A stretch of 64,000 nucleotides of DNA from Kineococcus sp. NBC_00420 (lineage in GTDB: Bacteria; Actinomycetota; Actinomycetes; Actinomycetales; Kineococcaceae). The stretch lies in contig NZ_CP107930.1 of assembly GCF_036021035.1 (NCBI RefSeq), positions 3,286,001 through 3,350,000 on the forward strand. The letters are read 5' to 3'. Under the pieces are notes generated by a model, which was given only the letters and a program-made list of their open reading frames with translations, was not told the DNA's origin and did no database searches. Positions 8,376 through 16,621 of the stretch are shown in pieces; positions within the stretch are counted from its first letter, which is position 1; each line of letters starts with the position of its first letter. The translations under genes were made by a program, and so were the position numbers.

Positions 8376-9164
8376 GTGGAGTTCGAGGAGCGGACGATCC
8401 CGGTCGACGGTGGGACCCTCGGGTTCGACGTGGGCGGCGGTTCGACGCCGGTCCTGCTGCTCGCCGGGCAGTCGCTGGGGCCGGAGGTGTTCCTGGGGTT
8501 GCGCTCCGACCTCGCCGCGGCCGGTCTCCGGGTCGTCGTCGTGCACACCCGCGGGACGGGGGCGGGACGGGTCGCCCCGGGGGAGTGGAGCACGTCGACC
8601 TTCGCCGACGACGCCGTCGCCGTGCTCGACCACCTGGGCCTCGACCATGCCCACGTGTACGGGTTCTCGATGGGGGGCCGGGTCGCGGCGGTCCTCGCCG
8701 CGCGCCATCCCGATCGCGTCGACCGCCTCGTGCTGGGGGCGAGCGGACCCGGTGGTGCGCAGGAGGTCCCGCGCGACCCGGAGGTCACCCGCTCGATGCG
8801 GCACACGGCCACCCCGGAGGGTTTGCGGGGGTTGCAGGAACTGTTCTTCACCCCCGGCTGGATCGACGCGAACCCCGGCGTCGCGCAGCGGTTCACCCCG
8901 CGCGGGACCCCGCGTATCCGTCGCGCGCACCACGCGGCCAGCACCACCCACGGCGGCGGCGAACTCCTGCCGGCGATCTCCGCACCGACGCTGGTCCTGC
9001 ACGGCGCCGACGACGCGATGACGCCCGTCGCCAACGCGGAACTCCTCGCCCGGGCCGTTCCCGGCGCCCGGCTCACGGTGTTCCCGGGGGCCCGGCACGG
9101 TTACCTGGAGGAGTTCCGGGCCCTCGCCACCCCCGCCACCCTCGCCTTCCTCACCCCGCCCTGA
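8376..9164 (+). CDS. Alpha/beta hydrolase
   Basis: 262 residues. Nucleophile elbow GFSMGG, acid in HGADDAMTP and histidine in GARHGY give a complete Ser-Asp-His triad; the oxyanion region is near LLLAGQSLG. The size fits soluble esterase/lactonase-type hydrolases of the 3-oxoadipate enol-lactonase-like group, but the substrate cannot be inferred. GTG 8376 is chosen because of the -10 box just before it. Confidence 0.85.
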   Translation: MEFEERTIPVDGGTLGFDVGGGSTPVLLLAGQSLGPEVFLGLRSDLAAAGLRVVVVHTRGTGAGRVAPGEWSTSTFADDAVAVLDHLGLDHAHVYGFSMGGRVAAVLAARHPDRVDRLVLGASGPGGAQEVPRDPEVTRSMRHTATPEGLRGLQELFFTPGWIDANPGVAQRFTPRGTPRIRRAHHAASTTHGGGELLPAISAPTLVLHGADDAMTPVANAELLARAVPGARLTVFPGARHGYLEEFRALATPATLAFLTPP

Positions 9165-9215
9165 CGCCGGGAAACCACTGGACGCCGCGGGGGGACGGTG
9201 CGAGATGCTCACCCC

Positions 9216-10046
9216 GTGGAACCGGAACCCGTCGCCGCCCGGCTCGTCGGGATCACCGGGGTCGTGGGCGTCACCCTGGGCGGGTCGCGGGCCCGCGGTG
9301 AGCACACCCCGGACTCCGACGTCGACCTCGGCGTCCACTACCGACCGCCCCTGGACGTCGCCGCGCTCCAGCGCCTCGCGGACGAGTTCTCGCAGACGCC
9401 CACGGGGGTGACGGAACCTGGTGGCTGGGGTGTCTGGGTGGACGGCGGGGCGTGGTTGCGGGTCGATGGCACGGCCGTCGACTGGATCTACCGCGACGTC
9501 GACCGGGTCGCGCGGAGTTGCCGCGATGCGGTGGCGGGACGCTACGACTGGCACTTCCAGGTCGGGCACCCGTTGGGGTTCCCGGGCACGACGTACGCCG
9601 GGGAACTCGCCCACGGGGTGCTCCTGGCCGACCCGACCGGGGAACTGGCAGCGTTGAAGGAGACCGTCGCCGCCTTCCCGCCGGCGTTGCGGACGGCGGT
9701 CGCGCAGCGCCTCGACGAGGCGGAGTTCCTGCTGGGCGGCGTCGCGAAGGCGGTTCCCCGCGGGGACGCCGCCTACGTCGCGGCGATCCTCTTCCGGGTT
9801 CTGCTGCTGTGCGCGCACGCCCTGCACGCCGACGCGGGGCGCTACGTCCTCAACGAGAAGGGGGCACTCGCGGCCACCGGCCGGTTGCCGCGCGCGCCCG
9901 GGGGATTCGCCGCGCGGGCCCAGTCGGTGTTCTCCGACGGCGGGGAACTCGCCTGCCGCGTCGATACCGCCCGGGAACTCCTGCAGGAGACGGTCGCCGT
10001 GGTCAGACGACGGTCTGCAGGGCCAGGGGCAGGCACCGCACGGTGA
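9216..10046 (+). CDS. Nucleotidyltransferase-domain protein
   Basis: 276 residues from GTG 9216 (GTG 9198 is also possible). The N-terminus has the minimal nucleotidyltransferase signature: G-S-R-A-R-G...SDVDLGV, with the two catalytic aspartates spaced D-x-D, as in kanamycin-nucleotidyltransferase-like and MNT-type enzymes. The remainder is helical (DUF4037-like in layout, not certain). No partner HEPN gene is adjacent. Its last 44 bp overlap the convergent lipid kinase gene. Confidence 0.8.
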   Translation: MEPEPVAARLVGITGVVGVTLGGSRARGEHTPDSDVDLGVHYRPPLDVAALQRLADEFSQTPTGVTEPGGWGVWVDGGAWLRVDGTAVDWIYRDVDRVARSCRDAVAGRYDWHFQVGHPLGFPGTTYAGELAHGVLLADPTGELAALKETVAAFPPALRTAVAQRLDEAEFLLGGVAKAVPRGDAAYVAAILFRVLLLCAHALHADAGRYVLNEKGALAATGRLPRAPGGFAARAQSVFSDGGELACRVDTARELLQETVAVVRRRSAGPGAGTAR

Positions 10047-10881
10047 CGCTCGACCCGGCGTCGACGTGGAACACCTCGCCGTCGAGCTGCAACGGCATCG
10101 GGGTGTGCGTGCGGAACTCGTAGGGCGTCGAGCGCGACCGGTACTCGTGCCGCCCGCTCAGGACGCGGGCGAACTCGGCGATGAGGCGGAGCTTGCCGCG
10201 GTGCGGGATGAGCAGGGTCTCGAACTTGCCGTCGTCGGGGGCGGAGCCCTCGGAGAGCTGGGCGTACTTGCCCATCCGGTCGATGTTGGCGAACACCAGG
10301 CTGTCGATGTCGATGTCGGTGCCGTCGTGGGTGATCGTCAGGGGCCGGTAGCGCCAGAAGGCCTTGGCCACCAGGAGCGACTCCTTGACGGCGTCGAGGT
10401 CGTGCTCGTTGAGCGCCGCGGCCGCGACCGGGGTGATCCCGACGCCGACGTAGGAGTGCGCCACCCGGGTCCGCCCGGAACCGGAGACCTCGAGCAGGTC
10501 GATCCTCGTGTTCACCCCGGCGGTGGCGGCGTCCCGGATCGCTTCGGCGAGAGGCCGTTCCTGGGTCGCGGTGGCGTGGTCGTTGGCGTTGCCGGACGGC
10601 AGCACGGCGGCGGCGCCCCGGCCCGCGGTGATCACACCGTTGACGACCTCGTGGTAGCCACCGTCCCCGCTGGCGGACACGACGAGGGTTCCCGCCTCGG
10701 CCCGGACCGCGTCCCGGGCGAGTTCCTCCGCGTGGCCGGCGCGCTCCGTCTCGACGAGTTCAACGGGCAGCTCCGGCGCCGTCGCGGCGAGTTCGTCGCG
10801 CAGGCCACGGGCGTTGTCGGGGCCGTCACCGGTGCTGTTCGGGTTCAGGACGACGACGACACGACGCAGTGGTTCACTCAC
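10003..10881 (-). CDS. Diacylglycerol kinase-family lipid kinase
   Basis: 292 residues. VVVLNPNSTG at the start, SGDGGYHEVVNG (the GDGT motif of the family appears as GDGG) and LPSGNANDHA identify the DAGK catalytic fold that phosphorylates diacylglycerol or a related lipid at the membrane. GTG 10881 overlaps the stop of the upstream dehydrogenase as GTGA, so it is translationally coupled. It also has its own TACGGT box 6 nt upstream. The 3' end overlaps the convergent nucleotidyltransferase by 44 bp. Confidence 0.88.
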   Translation of the reverse strand: MSEPLRRVVVVLNPNSTGDGPDNARGLRDELAATAPELPVELVETERAGHAEELARDAVRAEAGTLVVSASGDGGYHEVVNGVITAGRGAAAVLPSGNANDHATATQERPLAEAIRDAATAGVNTRIDLLEVSGSGRTRVAHSYVGVGITPVAAAALNEHDLDAVKESLLVAKAFWRYRPLTITHDGTDIDIDSLVFANIDRMGKYAQLSEGSAPDDGKFETLLIPHRGKLRLIAEFARVLSGRHEYRSRSTPYEFRTHTPMPLQLDGEVFHVDAGSSVTVRCLPLALQTVV

Positions 10882-11867
10882 GACGCCACCGTAGGGGCTG
10901 TGACGTACCCGTGCTCCTTGTCGACGACGTGGCGCAGCGGTTCACCGGCGACGAAGCGGGCGACCTGGTCCCGCAGCAGCAGTTCGAGCCGCGCGGTGAA
11001 CCCCACCGTGTCGCCGGCCAGGTGCGGGGAGACGAGGGCGCCGGGGACGTCCCACCAGGGACTGTCGGCGGCCAGCGGTTCGCGGGTCCAGACGTCGAGG
11101 GCGACACCGCCGATCCGGCGCTCCTGCAACGCTTCCAACAGCGCGTCTTCGTCCACGACCGGCCCCCGGCCGACGTTGACGACGATCGTCCCCGGCCGCA
11201 TCCGCCGCACGACCTCCCGCCCGAGGAGACCGCGGGTGCTCTCGGAGAGGGGGGCCGTGACGAGGACGAGATCGTGATCACCGACCACGTCGGCCAGGGT
11301 CTCCGGGCCGGAGAACGACCCGAACGGAGCAACGGCCGGCCGGGCGCTGCGCACGATCCCGTCGACGCGGACCCCGAGCGCGGAGAACAACCGGGCAACC
11401 TCGGTGCCGATCGACCCCGCCCCGACGACCAGCGCGCGGCGCCCGGCGAGGCTACGGGTCTCGCGGTGCTGCCAGCGGTGCTCGCCCTGGAGCCGCACCG
11501 TCGCGGGGAGGTCCTTGAGGAAGCCCAGGACGCAGGCCAGCACGTACTCCGCGATATCGGTGTCCAGGACGCCGCGGCTGCAGGTCAGCGTCGAGGGGTG
11601 CCGGCGCAACGCGGGGAACAGCAGCCGGTCCGGACCCGCGCTGCTCGTGTGCACCCAGCGGAGCCGCTGCGGTGCAGCGGCTTCCCAGGCCTGCGCGATC
11701 CGCGCGTCGAACCCGTCCCAGACGACGAGCCCGTCGGCGTCCGAGAGGGCCTGGGCCAGTAGGGGATCCTCCGGCCGCACGAGGCGGACGGTGGTGAGCT
11801 CCCGCAGCGGCGTGAGGTCCGGGGACGAACCGGCCGGGACGACGAGGAGGGCGTGGGTGGTGGTCAC
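10878..11867 (-). CDS. D-2-hydroxyacid dehydrogenase, NAD-binding
   Basis: 329 residues. The Rossmann motif GAGSIGTEV, the catalytic arginine in VNVGRGPVVDE, glutamate in WTREPL and histidine in SPHLAGD match the glyoxylate/hydroxypyruvate-reductase-like branch, which reduces 2-keto acids to D-2-hydroxyacids. GTG 11867 overlaps the upstream GGDEF-EAL stop (GTGA), and its own stop overlaps the lipid kinase start, so it is the middle gene of a three-gene coupled operon. Exact substrate unknown. Confidence 0.88.
   Translation of the reverse strand: MTTTHALLVVPAGSSPDLTPLRELTTVRLVRPEDPLLAQALSDADGLVVWDGFDARIAQAWEAAAPQRLRWVHTSSAGPDRLLFPALRRHPSTLTCSRGVLDTDIAEYVLACVLGFLKDLPATVRLQGEHRWQHRETRSLAGRRALVVGAGSIGTEVARLFSALGVRVDGIVRSARPAVAPFGSFSGPETLADVVGDHDLVLVTAPLSESTRGLLGREVVRRMRPGTIVVNVGRGPVVDEDALLEALQERRIGGVALDVWTREPLAADSPWWDVPGALVSPHLAGDTVGFTARLELLLRDQVARFVAGEPLRHVVDKEHGYVTAPTVAS
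10888..10893 (-). promoter_or_regulatory. -10 box TACGGT before the lipid kinase
   Basis: On the minus strand TACGGT is 6 nt upstream of GTG 10881. It would allow the kinase to be made from a leaderless transcript independently of the operon. Confidence 0.5.
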
Positions 11868-14137
11868 CGGACCATCCTGGCGATCCGGTCCTGCCCTCCG
11901 GCGGCGGGGACGGGGGAGTGCCCGGCCAGCCAGCCGAGGACGGCGGAGCCGGGCATCGGTCGTGCGTGGAGGTAGCCCTGCGTCTCGTCGACGCCGAGTT
12001 CGGCCAGGCGGCGCAGGGTCTCCGCGTCCTCGACCCCTTCGACGAGCATCCGCAGCCCGAGGCTGTGCGCGAGGTCGGCGGTGCTCGCGATGATCGCCGC
12101 CGTGCGGGGATCTCCCGTCAGGCGCACGGTGAAGGCGCGGTCCAGCTTGAGCTCGGCGGCGGGCAGGTCCTGCAGGTAGGCGAGGGAGGAGTACCCCGTC
12201 CCGTAGTCGTCGATGCTCACCGAGGTGCCGAGCAGCAGGAGGTCCTCGATCGTCTCCCGGCTGCGCTCGGGGTCGTCCATCAACGTCGTCTCGGTGATCT
12301 CGAGGACCAGCGCGGCGGGGTCGAGGCCGGACTCCTGGAGCACCGTCGCGACCAGGTCGGGCAGCGCGGGGTTCAGCAGGCAGCTCGTCGCCAGGTTCAC
12401 CGAGATGCGCAACGGACGGCCGTGCCGGGCCCAGGTGGTGGCGTCGGCCGCGGCCTGACGCAGGACGGTCGCCGTGATCTCGGCCATCAGCCCGTGGCTC
12501 TCGGCGAGGTCCAGGAAGGCGGCCGGGGCGAGGGTCCCCAACCGCGGGTGCTGCCAGCGGACGAGGGCCTCCATGCCCACGGTCCGGCCGGTCCGCACGT
12601 CCACCTGGGGCTGGTAGTACGGCACGAGCTGGCCGGCCGTCATCCCGTGCGCGAGTTCCTCGGCCAGGAACCGTTGCGCCCGCGCGGCCCGGTCGGCCTC
12701 GTCGTCGTAGACCGCGAACCCTCCGCCGGCGCGTTTGGCGACGTACATCGACGCGTCCGCGCGGCGCAGCAGTTCCCCCGCGGGGTCGGCGACGGGTCCG
12801 TGACCGCTCAGGGGCCACGACGCGATGCCGGTGCTCGAGGCGAGGGAGGTCCAGCGCGAGCCCACGAGGACGGGGTCACCGAGGACCTCCCCGATCCGGA
12901 CGGCGACCGCGCTCGCCTCCGCCGCGCCGCGTCCGGGCAGCAGGACGGCGAACTCGTCACCGCCGACCCGGGTCAGCAGGCCGCCGACGGGGACGACGCC
13001 GCGGACCCGCTGGGCCGTCAGCTGCAGCAGGAGGTCTCCCTGGGCGTGCCCGTGGGTGTCGTTGACCTCCTTGAACCCGTCGAGGTCGAGCAGCAGCAGA
13101 GCGACGGGGGTGTCGTCCTCCTGGGTCCGCCGCAGCGCCGCCGCCAGGGCTCGGCGGTTGGGCAGACCGGTGAGGTCGTCGGTGAGGGCGAGTCGTCGGC
13201 TGTCGGCGAGGCGGAGCACCTCGCGGAAGACGACCGCACCCTTGAACCCCACTCCGACCAGGCCCAGCAGGGCGAGCTGGGCGGTGGGGGCGGGCAGCCG
13301 GTCGACGTGGTCGACGGCCAGCAGCGAGCAGCTGATGACCAGCACGACGAGCGGGGTGAGCATGGTCGACCACCCGGCGACGACCCGCTCCGCCACGTGC
13401 TCGGTGCCGCGCGCCCAGGAGGCCAGGCAGACCAGGGCGAGCGCCACGAGACGGCCGGCGTCGACCGCCGGGCTCAGGGCGGGCCCGGCGAACGTGCCGC
13501 ACAGGCGGAACACGCCGGCGACGTCGGACAGCGTGAGCACCCCGAACGCCACGACCAGCAGCACCGTTCCGCGCTCGGTCCGTCGGCGCAGGATGGCGCA
13601 GGTCGCCAGGGCCACGGAGAACAGCAGCAGGTCGAACGCGGGTCGGCCGACGAGGGCGAGGGCCGCGAGGTGACCGACCCCGGTCGCCTCGGCGACGGGC
13701 TCGACGAGCACCGCCGAGGCGAACGCCGCGAGGGCGATCATGGTGAGCGCGCCGTCCAGCCAGGCGCTCGGGAGGAGGTCCTGCACGCGCCGGCGCAGCA
13801 GGCCCATCTGGGCGCTGTAGAAGACGGGGTAGGCCAGCAGTGCGAGCGAGGCGAGGACCTGGTGCTCGGTCAGGGCCGCCGCGGTGACGTCGCTCGCGCC
13901 GTGCGAGGACAGCAGGAGGACCAGGTGGGTCACGGCGAGCAGCGCGGCACCGGCCGCGAAACCGGCCCAGACCCACCGGCTCTCCGCCCGGACGAGGGGA
14001 CGGACGACGAGGGCCAGGAGCAGCAGGACGAGGAGCACGACGTAGCCGGCCCTGGCCGACGGCGACGCGAGCCCGGCTGCGCCGAGGGCACACAGCAGCG
14101 CCAGCCCGGTCACCCTGCGTCGAGGAATCGTCTTCAC
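11864..14137 (-). CDS. Membrane GGDEF-EAL protein
   Basis: 757 residues from GTG 14137 (AAGGTGG upstream; the open frame continues to 14230 without family-like sequence). About ten hydrophobic segments occupy residues ~10-310. GGDEF (~320-480) is intact (RVGGDEF) but has no RxxD inhibitory site. EAL (~500-745) is intact: EALVRW, NLATS, EITET, IDDYGTGYSSL, LKLD, VEGVE. Either or both activities are possible. First gene of a coupled operon with a dehydrogenase and a lipid kinase. Confidence 0.92.
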   Translation of the reverse strand: MKTIPRRRVTGLALLCALGAAGLASPSARAGYVVLLVLLLLALVVRPLVRAESRWVWAGFAAGAALLAVTHLVLLLSSHGASDVTAAALTEHQVLASLALLAYPVFYSAQMGLLRRRVQDLLPSAWLDGALTMIALAAFASAVLVEPVAEATGVGHLAALALVGRPAFDLLLFSVALATCAILRRRTERGTVLLVVAFGVLTLSDVAGVFRLCGTFAGPALSPAVDAGRLVALALVCLASWARGTEHVAERVVAGWSTMLTPLVVLVISCSLLAVDHVDRLPAPTAQLALLGLVGVGFKGAVVFREVLRLADSRRLALTDDLTGLPNRRALAAALRRTQEDDTPVALLLLDLDGFKEVNDTHGHAQGDLLLQLTAQRVRGVVPVGGLLTRVGGDEFAVLLPGRGAAEASAVAVRIGEVLGDPVLVGSRWTSLASSTGIASWPLSGHGPVADPAGELLRRADASMYVAKRAGGGFAVYDDEADRAARAQRFLAEELAHGMTAGQLVPYYQPQVDVRTGRTVGMEALVRWQHPRLGTLAPAAFLDLAESHGLMAEITATVLRQAAADATTWARHGRPLRISVNLATSCLLNPALPDLVATVLQESGLDPAALVLEITETTLMDDPERSRETIEDLLLLGTSVSIDDYGTGYSSLAYLQDLPAAELKLDRAFTVRLTGDPRTAAIIASTADLAHSLGLRMLVEGVEDAETLRRLAELGVDETQGYLHARPMPGSAVLGWLAGHSPVPAAGGQDRIARMVR

Positions 14138-14170
14138 AACGCCACCTTCGGCGCTGAACGGGTGCCGGAA

Positions 14171-14194
14171 GGGTGGTTTGACGTTCAACCACCC
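14171..14194. promoter_or_regulatory. Inverted repeat in the promoter region of the GGDEF-EAL operon
   Basis: GGGTGGTT and AACCACCC form an 8-bp dyad around an 8-nt spacer, 34 nt upstream of GTG 14137. Position and symmetry suggest an operator or an mRNA leader hairpin; no regulator can be named. Confidence 0.4.
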
Positions 14195-14217
14195 GGATGG
14201 CCCCGGGACGTAGGAGA

Positions 14218-14247
14218 GGCCCACCCCCACGACAGCGGGGGTGGGCC
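14218..14247 (-). terminator. Terminator hairpin of the NADP oxidoreductase gene
   Basis: An 11-bp perfect GC stem (GGCCCACCCCC / GGGGGTGGGCC) with an 8-nt loop, 20 nt past the stop of the 14267-14938 gene. Confidence 0.75.
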
Positions 14248-14266
14248 TCCTCGACCTCCGGGAAGG

Positions 14267-14938
14267 TCAGGCGCGGAAGTCCGTGGGCCGCTCGCGCGGC
14301 GCGGCGGCGAGGGCCGCCGTGATCGTCTCGGCGCTGCCCTCGGCCCCGTAGACGGGGGTGCCGGGCTGTTGGCGCCAGGAGTCGGCCAGCGATCCGCCGT
14401 CGACGCCGTCGAAGCCCATCTCGTCCAGCAGGGCGATGACGGTGGCCTTGGCCTCCTCGTCGTCGGCGGCGACGGGCAGGGCCCGGCGTTCCATGTCGCC
14501 CACGGGACGGGTCGCGCTCAGCAGGTGCTCGGCCTGGATGCCGTTGAACGCCTTCACCCACCGCAGCCGCCCGGCCGGGTCGAGGTGCTGCGCGGCCCAC
14601 ACGGTCTCCGGGGTGCCGGCCTCGATCTCGGCGATCAGGCCGTCACGTTCACGGGGGTAGTAGTTGCCGGTGTCGATCACGACGGTGCCGTCGGGGAGGG
14701 CGTCGAGCAGGCCCGCGGGCAGGTCCGGCACCTTCTTCTGCGGCACGGTCACGACCACGAGGTCAGCGCCCTGCGCCGCCTCGCCCGCCGGCACGGCGAC
14801 CGCGCCGGTCTCTTCCGCGAGGTCCGCGAGCGTCTCCGGTCCGCGGGAGTTGGCGATCCGGACCCGGTGACCGAGACCGGTGAAGGAGCGTGCGAGGTTT
14901 CCGCCGATGTTGCCGGCGCCGATGATGCCGATGTCCAT
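14267..14938 (-). CDS. NADPH-dependent F420-reductase-like oxidoreductase
   Basis: 223 residues beginning MDIGIIGAGNIGGNLARSF, a Rossmann GxGxxG motif with an NADP-type fold, followed by the helical region of the 'F420-dependent NADP reductase' (YdgJ/NADP_oxidoreductase coenzyme F420) family. It probably moves reducing equivalents between NADP(H) and a cofactor such as F420; many relatives have unassigned substrates. The ATG is 6 nt after a TACGGT box. Own terminator downstream. Confidence 0.85.
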   Translation of the reverse strand: MDIGIIGAGNIGGNLARSFTGLGHRVRIANSRGPETLADLAEETGAVAVPAGEAAQGADLVVVTVPQKKVPDLPAGLLDALPDGTVVIDTGNYYPRERDGLIAEIEAGTPETVWAAQHLDPAGRLRWVKAFNGIQAEHLLSATRPVGDMERRALPVAADDEEAKATVIALLDEMGFDGVDGGSLADSWRQQPGTPVYGAEGSAETITAALAAAPRERPTDFRA

Positions 14939-14944
14939 GTCCGC

Positions 14945-14950
14945 ACCGTA
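14945..14950 (-). promoter_or_regulatory. -10 box TACGGT for a leaderless start
   Basis: On the minus strand TACGGT-GCGGAC-ATG places the -10 box 6 nt before the start at 14938. Confidence 0.6.
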
Positions 14951-15035
14951 GGTCGCCCCCCGCCGGTGCGCTCCCCCGGGGGTCGAGGGCCGGGGACGTC
15001 CCGGCGCGCGAGGTCGCGCGCCGGGACGCAGCGGG

Positions 15036-16079
15036 TCAGAGGGTGGCGGTGTCGATCACGAAGCGGTAGCGCACGTCGGAGGCGAGCACGCGTTCGTAGG
15101 CCTCGTTGATCTTCTCGGCCGGGATCGTCTCGATCTCGGACCCGAGGTGGTGCTCGGCGCAGAAGTCGAGCATCTCCTGGGTCTCGCGGATCCCGCCGAT
15201 GTTGGAGCCGGCGAAGCTGCGGTTGCCCATGACGACGGAGAACATGTGCAGCGAGATCGGCTTCTCGGGCAGGCCGACGTTGACCATCGCGCCGTTGACC
15301 TCGAGCAGCGAGAGGAACTTGTCGAAGTCCAGCTGCGCGCTGACGGTGTTGACGATGATGTCGAAGGAGCCCTTGAGGTCCTCGAAGGTCGACTCGTCGG
15401 AGGTCGCGTAGTAGTGCGCGGCGCCCAGGCGCAGCCCGTCCTCCTGCTTCTTCAGCGACTGCGACAGGACGGTGACCTCCGCGCCCATGGCGGCGGCGAT
15501 CTTGACGGCCATGTGCCCGAGCCCACCGAGGCCGACGACGGCGACCTTCTTGCCGGGGCCGGCGCCCCAGTGGCGCAGCGGGGAGTAGGTGGTGATCCCC
15601 GCGCACAGCAGCGGCGCGGCCTCGTCGAGCTCGATGCCGTCGGGGATGTTCAGGACGAAGGCCTCGGTCACGACGATGGCCTGGGAGTAGCCGCCCTGGG
15701 TGGGCTGGCCGTCCTTGCCGACGCTGTTGTAGGTGCCGATGTTGCCCTTGAGGCAGAACTGCTCGTTGCCGGCGGTGCAGTTCTTGCACTCCCCGCAGGA
15801 GTCGACCATGCAGCCGACGCCGACGCGGTCGCCGACGGAGAACTTGGTGACCTCGGAGCCGACCTCGGTGACGATCCCGGCGATCTCGTGGCCGACGACG
15901 ACCGGGTAGTTCGCGGGGCCCCACTCGCTGCGGGCGGTGTGGATGTCGGAGTGGCAGATGCCGGCGAACTTGATGTCGATCGCGACGTCCTTGGGGCCGA
16001 CGTCGCGGCGTTCGACCTCGAACGGCGTCAGGGGCTCGGTCGCGGACGTGGCGGCGTACGCCTTGACTGTGGTGGGCAC
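15036..16079 (-). CDS. NADP-dependent zinc alcohol dehydrogenase (AdhC/YahK type)
   Basis: 347 residues from GTG 16079 with GGAGAAG upstream. Catalytic-zinc ligands are in GICHSD and GHE. Four structural-zinc cysteines are in the [12 protein letters not shown]-(x7)-C region. Cofactor loop [11 protein letters not shown]. The order and length match the cinnamyl-alcohol-dehydrogenase-like, NADP(H)-dependent aldehyde reductases that act on broad primary alcohols/aldehydes. Monocistronic by spacing. Confidence 0.92.
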   Translation of the reverse strand: MPTTVKAYAATSATEPLTPFEVERRDVGPKDVAIDIKFAGICHSDIHTARSEWGPANYPVVVGHEIAGIVTEVGSEVTKFSVGDRVGVGCMVDSCGECKNCTAGNEQFCLKGNIGTYNSVGKDGQPTQGGYSQAIVVTEAFVLNIPDGIELDEAAPLLCAGITTYSPLRHWGAGPGKKVAVVGLGGLGHMAVKIAAAMGAEVTVLSQSLKKQEDGLRLGAAHYYATSDESTFEDLKGSFDIIVNTVSAQLDFDKFLSLLEVNGAMVNVGLPEKPISLHMFSVVMGNRSFAGSNIGGIRETQEMLDFCAEHHLGSEIETIPAEKINEAYERVLASDVRYRFVIDTATL

Positions 16080-16225
16080 GACTTCTCCAGTGCTTGTTGC
16101 CGGGGGGTTCGGACACGCGTCGTTGCGCCGTGGCCGACGGTATCCCGACACCGGCGGAGGCGCAGCTCAGGTAGTTGCACCTTCTACCAGACGCGGCCCA
16201 CCCGTACCGGCAGCACCATGGTCCT

Positions 16226-16606
16226 GTGTGCGAGGCGATGCCCGAAGCCGAGCTCGACCTGCCGGCGGACCTGTCCGCGGCCCGTCGGGCCCGAGTGTTC
16301 GTGCGCTCGCGCATGTGCCCGGACCACGCAGGCGACGTCCTGGACCGGGCTCTGCTGGTCATCTCCGAGCTGATCGTCAACGCCGTCGAGCACGGTCAGC
16401 CCCCCGTCCGCGCCTGCGTGGACTGCCGCTCGGGGGTCCTGCACCTCGAGGTCAGCGACGGCAGCGAGGCCACGCCGCAGCTGTCCACCCCCGGCGCCGA
16501 CGCCGAGTCCGGACGCGGGGTCGGGCTCGTCGCCGTCCTGAGCTCCGCCTGGGGTGTGCGCCCCGAGGTGGGCGGCAAGACCGTCTGGTGCGACCTCTCC
16601 GCCTGA
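16226..16606 (+). CDS. RsbW-like ATP-binding (anti-sigma type) protein
   Basis: 126 residues from GTG 16226 (ATG 16238 is an alternative). A HATPase_c_2 domain fills the protein: N-box ELIVNAVEHG, a short G1 region (VSDGSE) and G2 loop GRGVGLVAV. The family comprises serine kinases/anti-sigma factors that bind a sigma factor or an anti-sigma antagonist. It converges tail-to-tail on a PP2C phosphatase gene with a shared hairpin over both stops, so it is a plausible partner of that phosphatase. No STAS or sigma gene is in the window. Confidence 0.85.
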   Translation: MCEAMPEAELDLPADLSAARRARVFVRSRMCPDHAGDVLDRALLVISELIVNAVEHGQPPVRACVDCRSGVLHLEVSDGSEATPQLSTPGADAESGRGVGLVAVLSSAWGVRPEVGGKTVWCDLSA

Positions 16607-16621
16607 CCCCGCCGGGTCAGG
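16602..16621. terminator. Hairpin spanning both convergent stop codons
   Basis: CCTGACCC-cgcc-GGGTCAGG contains the TGA of the ATP-binding protein gene on one arm and, on the other strand, the TGA of the PP2C gene. Confidence 0.65.

Noticed and set aside
11918-15109. A 1063-codon plus-strand ORF
   Set aside because: Antisense to the GGDEF-EAL and NADP oxidoreductase genes, which have clear motifs and ribosome-binding sites.
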